Part shown: positions 1-10,900 of the stretch, piece after piece | How the letters are laid out: each line of letters begins with the position of its first letter | How positions within the stretch are numbered: the first letter of the stretch is position 1 | Origin: Lepidurus packardi | Lineage: Eukaryota > Arthropoda > Branchiopoda > Notostraca > Triopsidae | Assembly (NCBI GenBank): GCA_023053545.1 | Contig: JAKZAN010000005.1 | Location: 4,898,001-4,962,000 of the forward strand | Length of the DNA: 64,000 bases | Direction: 5' to 3' | The notes under the pieces: model-generated | Database searches by the model: none | The model's input: only the letters and a program-made list of their open reading frames with translations | What the model was told of the DNA's origin: nothing | Translations under genes and position numbers: made by a program

Positions 1-847
1 CGACTGGTTGGCTGAGATGGCCGGTGACCGTCTCATCATGGAACGATTTGCTAATATTACCGATGGCTCCATTGTGGGCGTCCGCGCTCCTCAACTTCGT
101 GTAGGAGGCAACAGGCAATTCGACATGATGGCTGATCAATTCTTCGTCTACGATTCTTCTATTACCGCTCCCTTGAGCCGCGTCCCCCTCTGGCCTTACA
201 CTCTGTACTTCCGCATGCCTCACAAATGTACCGGCAACGCCCAAAACTGCCCCAGTCGAAGCCATGCCATTTGGGAAATGGTCCTCAACGAATTGGATCG
301 TCGTGATGACCCCAGCTTTGACGAAGCCCTTCCCGGTTGTCACATGATTGATACCTGTACCAACATCCAAACCGGAGACCAATTCGGCCGCATGTTGCGT
401 CACAACTTCAACCGCCATTTTAACACCAACCGTGCTCCTTTGGGTCTTCACTTCCACGCTTCTTGGCTGAAAAGCAAGAAAGAGTTCAAGAACGAACTGA
501 TCCGCTTCATCGACGAGATGTTGGAACGCAACGATGTATACTTTGTGAACATGCTTCAAGTAATCTTTTTAGATTAAGAATACCTGTTTAACGATATTAA
601 CGCAATTATTTCCAACTAGGTTATTCAATGGATGCAAAACCCCACAGAATTGACATCTCTCCGTGACTTTCAAGAATGGAAAGAGAAATGCGACGTCAAG
701 GGTCAGCCTTTCTGCTCTTTGCCCAACTCTTGTCCTTTGACCACCAGAGAATTGCCGGGTGAAACCATCAGGATGCACACTTGCATGGAATGCCCGAACA
801 ACTATCCCTGGATCTTGGATCCTACTGGCGATGGATTCAGCAACTAA
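1..847 (+). CDS. Chitin deacetylase-like protein, 3' end (partial)
   Basis: Exons <2..559 and 620..847, running off the left edge. The frame opens in the middle of a carbohydrate esterase 4 (NodB-like) domain. Visible landmarks are the R-A-P-x-L motif (VGVRAPQLR), the conserved FVYDSSITAP stretch, paired Cys in the C-terminal half and the late LGLHFHASW motif. The family removes acetyl groups from chitin in cuticle and tracheal or gut matrix. The join across GTAATC...CTAG reads MLQ-VIQWMQNP in phase, and the tail is Cys-rich (CPNNYPW) and ends at TAA 847. Signal peptide, chitin-binding and LDLa modules and the metal-binding Asp/His motifs would lie outside the window, so activity cannot be judged. 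The family call is firm; the subgroup is not determined. Confidence 0.9.
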
Positions 848-1914
848 AATCACCTGCGTTTTTCACCATCCCCCTATAAACTTTATTCATAGTTTCTGTT
901 ATGCAATTTTTCTGGCGAAGGCAACTCTTTTCTACCTAAGATCTGGGACAGAAAATGCCAACAAGAAATTACGGGAGAGATGTGATAAAAAGCGAAAAAG
1001 AATTTAGAGGACTTTTTTGGAGAGGTGTTGCAAGTTTTTCGATCATATTTTTGTGGACCCTTAAGACTATTTTTTGTTACACTGAAACTTCTCGTAAGCG
1101 ACCAAGTCAATTTTGTGGGATCTTAGCATTATCCAAATTAGCTGCAAGCCTTACGAAGTAAGGCTGGCGATTTTTTAAATGCTGAGCACTATATTAGACA
1201 CACCATGACTAGGCCCAACAGCCATGCTCATATGGAGAGATTCAAAAAGAGATGAAAACAAGAATGGTTTTGTATCATAGTGGATTATACAACGTGTTGT
1301 GAATAAAGACAGATTTAATTGAAAATATCGTTCTTGAAGATTAGTACTGCACTAATTCATTTATCAAAGGTCCTACTTTTTAGTAGGAAGTCCTACTTTT
1401 CCAGATTTAAAAGCAAATTTCTAATTGAGCCTGCCAGATCTATACGGGGTAACCTTGGGCATCCGGGTAGCCGTGCGATCGGATAACAATTCTTTAATTT
1501 TTGTTGTGGCATTTTTCTAAAATCTTACGACAAAATTAAGTAATCTTCAATAATTAACTAATCTTTCCGCGACGGAGGCTTTTCAAGAAGTCTAAAATCT
1601 ATTATTCTTATTTGGTTTCATCGTTCATGATTTATAGCAAGAACAAAATTGTATTTATGAGCTGTATTCCTTGTAAGTATCCTTGGATTCACCATTTTTC
1701 CTACACAAATACAGCTCATGCCTCGAACTGCGCCTTCTTTTTGTGTTAAGTGTCATCGTGTGAGGGATATGGGCGCGAGAGTATACTATACAACAACGGA
1801 GAAATTTCAATAAAGGTTACCATAGCAACGCGCCGCGTACTAACGAAACACCATACAGAACAAGATCCACTCCATCACGCAAGTCTTGTTTTCTTAACAA
1901 GAAACGAAATCAAG
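848..1914. other. Intergenic region between chitin deacetylase and FAIM
   Basis: No convincing gene. It should hold the chitin deacetylase 3' UTR and the FAIM promoter and 5' UTR. A short inverted repeat (core GAGCTGTATT at about 1658-1670 against AATACAGCTC at about 1708-1720) could form a hairpin with a loop of about 38 nt. The FAIM reading frame stays open upstream of its ATG to about 1750, but those residues do not look like FAIM. Confidence 0.6.
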
Positions 1915-2645
1915 ATGGGTAGTGATCTAGTTGCTTATTGGGAAGTACCTTTGAGTGATGGAGTACACAAGATCGAATTCGAGCATGGAACCACCAGCGG
2001 GAAACGCATCATCCGCATCGATGGCAAGGTACCCTTTCGTTCCTTTCTCAAAAAGAAAATATACGAATTATGGCACAATAGGTACATTTATGAATTTCAG
2101 GAAATCTACCGCAAGGATTGGATGTTCCGTCTGGTGGGATCCGAAAGCTTTAAAGTAGGCAAGGCCACGTGCGTTATCAGTATAGAACCCAACAAAAACT
2201 TCCACTACGACTACTGTTTGGAGGTAAATGGTAAAAGTTTCAAGAAATTCACTGAAGCCCAGACGAAAATCATGAAAACTTGGGCTTTAAAGCTAGAAGA
2301 CGAGGCTTACCGGGTTGTTTTAGGTATCGCTAAAGTGATTAAATTGAATGACCGTAATTTTAAAGTATTTTTTTTAATCTTTCCATTTCTCAAGAGAAAA
2401 ACACTCTTGATGTATGGGTCAATGGAGAACGAGTAGAAGCAAACGTAAGCAGGAATTGTAAATACTTTGAGCTTTTAATTTTGGATTTTGAGTAGGGTGA
2501 GTTTTTGGAAGACGGAACTATTACACATTTTATGATTGGCAAAACTCCGGCATATATTCGAGCAATATCCAGTGGTAAAAAAAGAGAAGGTCTGCTCTAC
2601 AGCTTGATTGTAAATGAAACGGAAATTTTGGAGGCGACTGAATGA
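1915..2645 (+). CDS. FAIM: Fas apoptotic inhibitory molecule 1 (FAIM) orthologue
   Basis: Exons 1915..2028, 2101..2323, 2395..2444 and 2496..2645 give 178 aa, close to the roughly 179 aa of the short vertebrate isoform. The start is the ATG at 1915 (context ATCAAGATGG), because homology begins at MGSDLVAYWEV. Diagnostic segments are SDGVHKIEFEHGTTSGKR, RKDWMFRLVG, LEVNGKSFKKF, LDVWVNGERVE and AISSGKKREG. FAIM is a soluble cytosolic all-beta protein that in vertebrates dampens death-receptor signalling and protects against stress-induced protein aggregation; its arthropod role is inferred only. All three introns are 51-72 bp, and every junction restores family residues, for example L-E-K-N at the exon 2/3 join. 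No defect is seen. Confidence 0.95.
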
Positions 2646-3446
2646 TCCGGTACTGCTTTCACTATCTCCTTACCGGGCGTCAAATACGATTACTACACAA
2701 ATGTTAAGGATTTCGCAACATATTTTCTTTGTCTAAATTAAAGCCTTATATGCAAAATTGTGTAAAACAGTGAAATATAAAAGGATACAGCGCTTTGTTC
2801 GTTTCTTGTACATAATACGGTAGCCACATTCCCTGCATCGGATAGGATCTCTGGCACGGATTTCATTCTCGTGGTGGCAATCTAACGGGATAATAGAAAC
2901 ATACGTGACGGTTAGGGCTACGCATATTCAGCCTTATGCGAATGCATTAGGTCAAAATTATAACCGAAAAATTTCTATTTAAAATTACCTCCACAAATGT
3001 AAACCATAGGATGCTTAACTTGCGCTTGGTCTTTATTTGCCGCCTCCATTGGAAATTAAGAAATGGAAAATCCTAGAAGAAATCTTACAAACACGTTTTA
3101 CGGCGCATCAAAACACACTCATAAGCCTAGGTAATAACTGAACGGCGAATTATAAGTTTGAACCCTGAGCCGTTATCAAATTCGATCCGCGATCAGTGAG
3201 GCTCGAACTTCACTACAAACCGGCTAAATCGGTTTCGATCTACCTACATCAATTTACTTGCTCACTGTGTGTTTAACTCTGTTATAACTTTAACGCGCTC
3301 TGTTTAAAATTCAGAAGAATATTTTAGCTAAACAATTATTCAGAAGAAACAAAAGAAAAGAGCTTAAGAATGCCGGCGTAAATGCAAAGCTTATTATATT
3401 ACATTATACTGTTATTTTATTATATGACCTTCAAAAGCATATAAAG

Positions 3447-3515
3447 GGAAAACCGCTTAATATGAAATCGAAGGGACCGGAATATTTTTCGTGCTAAAAG
3501 GAATTCATGCTAACA
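3447..3515. repeat. Partial MITE copy, left part
   Basis: GGGAAAACCGCTTAATATGA, then TCGAAGGGACCGGAATATTT and CGTGCTAAAAGG, closely matches the left half of the element at 32773-32936. Only this left part is recognisable. Confidence 0.55.
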
Positions 3516-3864
3516 GATATATGCAAAAAAACTAGTTAATAAAAGAACTATCGTTATAACCGAGTTAATATTCAAGTTTATACTCGTACATTGACAGTCT
3601 ATACATTTTAAAACACAAAAACTAAATTCTAAAGCATTTTAACAAACTGTAAATAAAAAGGAAATGTTTTGACTGCCCACAGACTGTTGGGATGAGAAGG
3701 ACCGAAAATTTGAACTTAAGTCAGGGATGTTTCTGAGGCTTTACAACCCTTCCCATTGGCAGAGGGAGACGGTTGTTAAGTAGTCAAAGTATTTTGTCGT
3801 CCAAAAATATTTTTTCGCAACAAAACTACCTTGTCGTTCCTCCAAGACGCGAAATTGTTTCGTG

Positions 3865-3961
3865 TTAAAAGGAAACAAATGTATGGAATTGCATAGTGTT
3901 TTGTCCGGACCAGAAAACCATTTTGTGCTAACAGGTTTTCCTGTTAAACGGTTTTCACTGT
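3865..3961. repeat. Partial MITE copy, right part
   Basis: From TTTCGTGTTAAAAGG through TCCGGACCAGAAAACCATTT to AACGGTTTTCACTG, this matches the right half of the element at 32773-32936. It ends with the inverted CAGTGAAAACC terminus followed by TA, as expected for a TA-targeting element. Confidence 0.6.
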
Positions 3962-4996
3962 AAGTCATCTAGTATGCATGGTTGAGTAGGACAACGATTA
4001 ATGTTCTCCGAAAACAATCTATCTTCCGTCATGCAATGTTTCTTTTTAATGCAGTTTCGCCTATAACGCTAAATAATGTAATGCAGACGTGTTTAAGATA
4101 AAAATAACTTGCTTTAGCCCTTGCAAGGAAAAGGCTAAACTTAGGCACAAGGAAAGTCCCTGCGACAGCGCACTAAACTGCAGCAGACAAGACGCACCAG
4201 CTCCCACTCTTTTCGCTGCAATTACACTTTAACTCAAGAAAAGGAAGAAATTAGAGGAGATAGTAAAGTTCAAATTGTAAGCCTAAAGACCCCGATTCTG
4301 ACCTGACTGGCCTGTATTTCCTTGAAAATTTATTAAAAGCATAAAAGAGAAGCTAGAATAATACGAAATTAACTCCGGAATCCGTATCACATGGAAGAAA
4401 AAGAGCTCAGTCTCTTTCCTTCCCCTCCGACGTTTGGTTTTGTGTAGTGTACGTGCCCTTAATGGATTGTGACTAATTTTTACGAAAAATTCTTTGTTCA
4501 ATTTTAATTGGATTAAGTTCGGTCGTTTTTTCCCTTAGGATTACAGAACCCAATGTCCAAGGTAAAAATTCCCTTAAAAAACTTTTAATAACTTTGAATA
4601 ACAGTTATGTATGATTTACTATGACTATTTGTGATATTGCGAAGTAAAAATTAGATAACAAACTGTGTAATTTTACATAAATAGCCCTCGGATTTATTGT
4701 GCAAGTTTTTTTTTATTTTTCACTAGTGAGCTTTATGAATGTGTGGGTTAAGGGCCCTATAACGTGACGTCAATCAGTATCTTCATGCCAGCCAAAAAAT
4801 CTTCGATGTGCAAACTCTTGGCAAGTGTCGCATGCCATAAAAGAGAAACTATCATCTTAACCCTCCTTGTTTGGACTTCATTAGAAGAAGAAAAACGTCG
4901 CCACAATCTTTCCATGGACCTTGAAATAGTCTTGCAACAGAAGAAAACGAAAACTCAGTTTTAAGAAGAAGAAATTACCCCTCCACTCACCCAAAC

Positions 4997-7900
4997 ATGG
5001 GTAAAGATCCTTTATGTCCGTTGGGGTTCCACCCTCAAGTACGGTGGCCTACAAGATGCAAACGCTGCTTTAGGTTGGTTTAAAAATGAAAGTTTCAGAA
5101 GTCTATTTATACGATAATTTTTTACGCTCGGAACTTCACAGGGACTACAAAGAGCACAATTTTAGTAAAAAGGAAGAGTCCGGAAATAGCAATTTACGGA
5201 AAGATGATGTGACAGGTTCAGCACCTACTCTGACAGACAGTCAAGCAGAAACATATGGAAGGTCATTACATTTTACTGCTTCAAAAGCTCAAAGCAATGA
5301 AAAAGAAGATCCCATTTTTTATTTTCTAGATTCCGTCAAAGTAATAGCGCGTCACCTGCACCTGTTTCCTTAACGCAAGCCTACAACGCCAGGTTCATTC
5401 CCTAAATATTGTGGAACTTTCGGAGACCACTTGAAATTAACTTTTTTTTTGCCAGACGGAATACCACCGGCAGCTTGACGTTGGAAGAAATCCCACCCGA
5501 GTATGAGACATCCGAGTATGGTAAAGTATCGGAAAGGTCCGAAAAAGAAAAGGACTACAGCAGTATTTACTCTTCGTTATCGGGGTCTGCCATCTCTCGG
5601 TACAAAAACTCTTCGTTTAAACACATAAACAAGCTTACAATCTGCAATAAATAAATCCGCTTATTTTCCTGACAGACTGAACAAATTAAGGCCTGGATTA
5701 ACTAAAGATGGGCAACCAATTACAGGTAAGTGTAAGTAAAATTTAAGAAACTATATTTGTTAACTTTATACACTAACGAAAATATTGAACAGGAGGAATC
5801 ATAGACAACTTTTCCCCAAACTACGGTGTATAATATATTGTAGTTCGATTATATCTAAGTTACGTGAACTGCTAGTATAATATATCCGTAGTATCTGGGG
5901 TCCGTAGTTGCTAAGTATCTGAGGATTCGAACGTCTTACCATGAATAAAAGTTTGCTCGGTACACTGAAGACCTTTCTTATAGGCTAAAGGCTACTAATA
6001 AGTTTTATTTCGAGTTGAAGTTCAAGACTTATTTCACATTAGATTTTGGGAACTCTTGTGACAAGCTTAGATAACTAGATCTATGCTAGATCTGCACTAC
6101 ATCTATTTAAAAAAAAACTATCTATTTTTTAAAACTTTTATATTCTATTTTTAAACGTTATATCTATTTTAAAAACTTTTCTTTTCATTTCTATTTATTT
6201 TACACATATCTACTTGCGTTTAGGATCTCCCGAAAGGAGAAGGGCAACAGCTTCTGACCGAATTAGCGAGAAGCTTTCTGATCGCGCGGAAGATGCAGAA
6301 AAGCGCAGCAAGCGCGTTCAAATTCAAGGTTTGAAGGAAGTTAGGAGTTTTGACACAGATTCCACTAGCCCGGATGTTGAGTTTATTTTCGAAGTGAAGA
6401 AATCGAGTGCAAGATCAATGGCCACTAGTAGCCACGAGGATGACGATGAGCTGAGTAGTTGGGCCGGTACCGAGACGACGGAGACGACGGAAACCACGTT
6501 GGTGGAAGGACACGTGGAAGATCTTGAAGAGCAGATTGCAACACTGCGTAAAGACCTGGACGCTTACAAAACCAAATGTGACCGACTCGAACGCGAAAAA
6601 GGGGATTTGCTTTTGAAGAAAATTGCGAATTATGATACTCGTTCGCGAAATTCGGAACTCTCTAAACTTCAACAACGCATCCGTGAGCTGGAAACGCTGC
6701 AGGAAGATCTAGTAGACGACAAGAAGTGTGCGGAGCTTCGCGTCAAAGAGCTAGAACAAGAACTAGAGCGGAAATCGCAATCCCAAGATTCGTCCAAGAC
6801 TATCGAGGACTTGCGATCGCGTCTATTGGCCGCCGAGAACGTCATCGAAGAGTTTATGGAAGAGAATGAGGAGCTTAAAAAAGAAATGCGGCAAATGGTG
6901 GAAGAAATGGATGAAATGCAAGACAATTTTCGCGAAGATCAAGCTGACGAGTACCGCGATATCAAAAAAGAGTTGGAGCAAACGGCAAAAAATTGTCGCA
7001 TCATCCAGTTTAAGATGCGAAAAGCCGAGCGTCGGATCGAACAAGTGGAAGCTGAAAAAATAGACCTCGAAAACCGTTTACAGCAATTGCAGCATGCGTC
7101 TTCTAGCAAAGGTTCGCCAAGTGTAAGCCAACTTCCCGCGCAAACAAACAAGATGGCGGCCGGAAGTGACGGTTCGAAGGACCGCGTGCAGGTTTTGGAG
7201 CACGAATTGTCCCTAGCCAAGGAACTGTCCCTCCAAATGCAGAAAGAGCTGCAGACATTGCGAGATGAAGTACGCTCAACCGATAACACGAGCAAGAAGG
7301 AACCAAATTTGAAAAGCGGGCCCGTTCTTAGCAAAAGTCGTAGCTTGGAGGTACATTAACGCTACGTTAAAATCAAACAGAATATTAGAAAAAAATATAT
7401 TTTTAGGGCACCAGTCTGCGTCATCCAGAAGACATGACACAGTTAATTAGAGATCTTCAAGACAGCAAAGAACGTGAAGCTGATTTACGGGAACAACTCA
7501 AGTTTTCCGAAGAAGAGGTAAAGCTAATTTTGCAAATTTTGTGTCTTAAGTCATTAAACAAAACATGCAATCAGGCCCAGGCGTTACGTAAAAAACTATC
7601 ACGAGTGGAAGAAGAAAACGAGACTTTAGTAATGCAGCTCAAGAAAATGGCAACAAAGAAAGGTACATTCGGTTAGTATTGAGCCCTTCCAAGGTTTAAA
7701 ACGAGATACTGTATTCTTTGATAAATTTGGTAACAATGAAAATTGCCAGCCTTTTCCAACTTTGAAATTTTCCATAAATGTAGGTCGGCGAACTACGCCA
7801 GACACCTCTTTGGATAAAGACGAGGGTATATCGGACGATATGGATGATCTAAGCCTCTCTGAACTGAAACTCCAACTCGAACTTAACGAGCAAGAAACAT

Positions 7901-10900
7901 CCGTCCTTCGTCGCAAAGTCGAAGATACGGAAAGCGAGAACGAACGCCTGAGCCGTGAAGTGGCTGAGCTACAAGAAAAAGCTAAAGTTACTCAAAATGC
8001 CAAACCTCAAATGGTTATTTCCCCGCCCACCGACCACAACCCCAATGCTTATTACGACCAAAAGATTCATTCGTTCGAAACTGAAGCTAAAGATCTGCGC
8101 TTGAAACTTATTGAAAAAGATCGGGAACTAGAACGACTTGAAGGCGAATTAACAATAGCGCAGAAGACCAAAGGCAGAGTTGTCGTTCAACGCAGCCGGT
8201 AATGAAAGAAATAATTTTAAAATAGTAATTGAACAAGAATAATTTAAAGAAATAGTTTTAAAATTTTTTTAATAATAATTAAAAACATCAAACAATATTT
8301 CAACAAAATTGTTAGCTTCTTGCAAAATTTCGGAATTACACAAATATTTTTATATTTTTCTTAAACCAAGGTCTTTTGACTAAATATTCATGTTTCTATA
8401 GATCTTTAGATAATAGTGAGAATAATGTGGATCTGAACCGCAAATTGAGTGTAATTGAGCAAGAAGTCGCTGTTTTACGCACAAAAATCACGGATTTGGA
8501 AACCGAAAACGAGAAACTGACCTCAGAGAATCGCCGCCTGCATTTGCGCGTTTCGCGTAAACCTCCCCCTACTTCGCAGGAGCAAGTGCTTCTCGACAAA
8601 ACGCAACTCGAAGACCAAGTGCACTCACTGGACAAGCGTTTGGCAGAAGCCAATCAAAAAGTGGCAGAATTGAGTGCTAAGATCGTTTCCAATTCTCCCC
8701 GGCTAGGACGACTGGCCGAAAAGGGCAAAAATCTGGGTCCAAATTCCACGAGTGAGCTCAACGTCCTCAAACGAGAGATAGAGTTAATGGAACGTGGGCT
8801 GAAAACCAAAGAAGAGGAACTGGCAACAGTGAAATCTCAGCTTCAAGCGGTTCAAACGCAAAACACGGACTTGCAGAATCAAATGCAGCAATTGCGCGAT
8901 GCCAAGCCTGTTAAATCCAGAACTCCAAAGATTCCTTCGGAATCCATGACCAAATTACAACTTAAGAAAATGGTCGAAGAACTCGAGCGCGAAATCATTG
9001 ATCTCTGTCCAATGCCTGGCAGCAGTCCCGAAGCGGAAATCGAAGACATTCGAGAATTGCTGCGCAAAGAGCAAGTGAAGTGCACCGAGCTCCAAAACGA
9101 AAAAACAGCATTAGAAACTAAAATCCAGCAAATCCAACGTGACGTCCGAAGCATTTTACCCAAATCCAGTGCACAGGCCGAGGAACTCCAGCGGCAACTC
9201 AATGAAGCTTCGAAGAAATGTTCTGATTTGGAGACTAAACTTAAAACTACCGGCAGCGGTGGAGATTTTGATGCTATACAAAAGATTAAGCAAGAAAAAC
9301 ACCGTTTGCAGAAAGAAGTAGGTTTAAATTTATTTTCTTTAACTTCTTTTTTTCCGACTTCATTTCTTAGTAATCCAACTAACGCTCGCCAACATTTCCT
9401 CTTCCCTTTCTAAAAAGTTAACCGAGAAGGAGACGAAGGTGTCCGACTTGGAACGCAAAGTGAAAGATTTCGAAGACAAGATAAAGAAATCCGAGCGTTC
9501 GCTCAAGGAACAGAAAGATCAACTAAACACAATCCAGAAGGAGGTAGAAATAGCGACAAATGTTTCTTCTTTCCATTTATTTCTAAATTAACCGTTACTG
9601 GACTTGTGCCTATCTCCTATTGTTTTTTTTTCTTCTATCAGCTGGAAGAAGAAACAGTGAAAGTGAAGCAAGCTGATGCCAATCACAAAGAATTGTCAGC
9701 CACGTGGCTCAAAGAGCGCGACGAGCTGAAAAAGCAAGCGTCGAATTTGAAAGCTAAGCTAGAAGAGCTCGAAACCACTGTCGGTCAGAAAGAAAAGAAG
9801 ATCAAAGACATGGTTAGCTTTCTTCGTCTTCCTTTCTTTCAAATTAAAATGCAAAGGAGAAATGCCATAAAAATAGTTCTTTACTACATCAGGATGCGTC
9901 ATCCAGAGAAGAAGCGAAAAAAGCGGTTGAGACAGCCAGTAGAAAAGCTGAGAAAGACATGAAGACTGCACAAGAAGAGGTTGCGAGCGTTAGATCCAAA
10001 TTGGAAGAAGTGGAACTTAAACTTAAACAGGTGAAAAATACTAATTATATTTTAAGAGCCCTAAACATTATAATTTTGATATCGTTGAGTTGAAATCTTG
10101 TTGTTGACTCGTAAATTCCTTCGGCAAAACTTTCATTGTTGAATAAAAGAAATGCATTAATGTAATAAACGATCCATATTAGAATGAGCAAGAAAGAAAA
10201 GCGTTGAACGAAAAATGCGTCACATTAGAAGCGGATTGGCGGCGCGAAAAAGAGCAATGGCAGAGCAAAAATACCGACTTGGAACTGGAACTTAAAGTAA
10301 CCTGACTTCTTGTTCCTTAATAATTAAGTAGTCCATCTGCTATGATTCCTTTAGGCCGAAAAGAAAAAGCGTGACCGTGTGGAAAAAGAGCACGACAAAG
10401 ATCTGCAAGAGAAAGACGAAGAGATGATTATAATGCGCGAGAAAGTCAAACGTGCCGAACAAGACTACAAGAACATTCAAGAAAAATTCGAAAGCTTGAA
10501 AAACCAAAACACTCGTGTTGCAGGTATTACCCAAAACTCTCCAATCATCGATGAGCTAACATGGAATTTTTAAATAGTATTACTGAAATATTAAGTCATT
10601 TTGAACTACTTATTTAATTATTTATGACTATTTATTATTATTATTATTTTGATCGTGTGTTTATTATAGTTTATTATTTTGTTTTATTTATAAACCCCAG
10701 AACTGGAGCTTGCTCTTGAGCAAGAAAGCCAAGAGTACGAGGACTTAACCGCCAAATACGAGTTACTTGAAGAAGACTACGTGGTCATCAAAGCGCGTTT
10801 AGTCATGGATAAGGAACAGATCGAGGAGTAAAGATTCGGAAACCATCCAATATAACTAGTATCTTTCCAAATCTATCTTTTCAGGGATCATTTAAAACTT

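Larger units (their letters stand above)
2646..4996. other. Intergenic, AT-rich, with MITE remnants
   Basis: No supported gene; short ORFs here have low-complexity or unconvincing translations. The stretch holds the FAIM 3' flank, copies of a dispersed MITE-like repeat at about 3447-3515 and 3865-3961, and the presumed promoter of the coiled-coil gene that starts at 4997. Confidence 0.5.

Noticed and set aside
1750..1914. 55-residue N-terminal extension of FAIM from an upstream non-ATG start
   Set aside because: Homology begins at the ATG at 1915, which has a good start context; upstream residues do not look like FAIM.
6939..7334. Minus-strand 131-codon frame within the coiled-coil gene
   Set aside because: Antisense of the largest coiled-coil exons; its Cys/Ser/Phe-rich composition is typical of a shadow frame.
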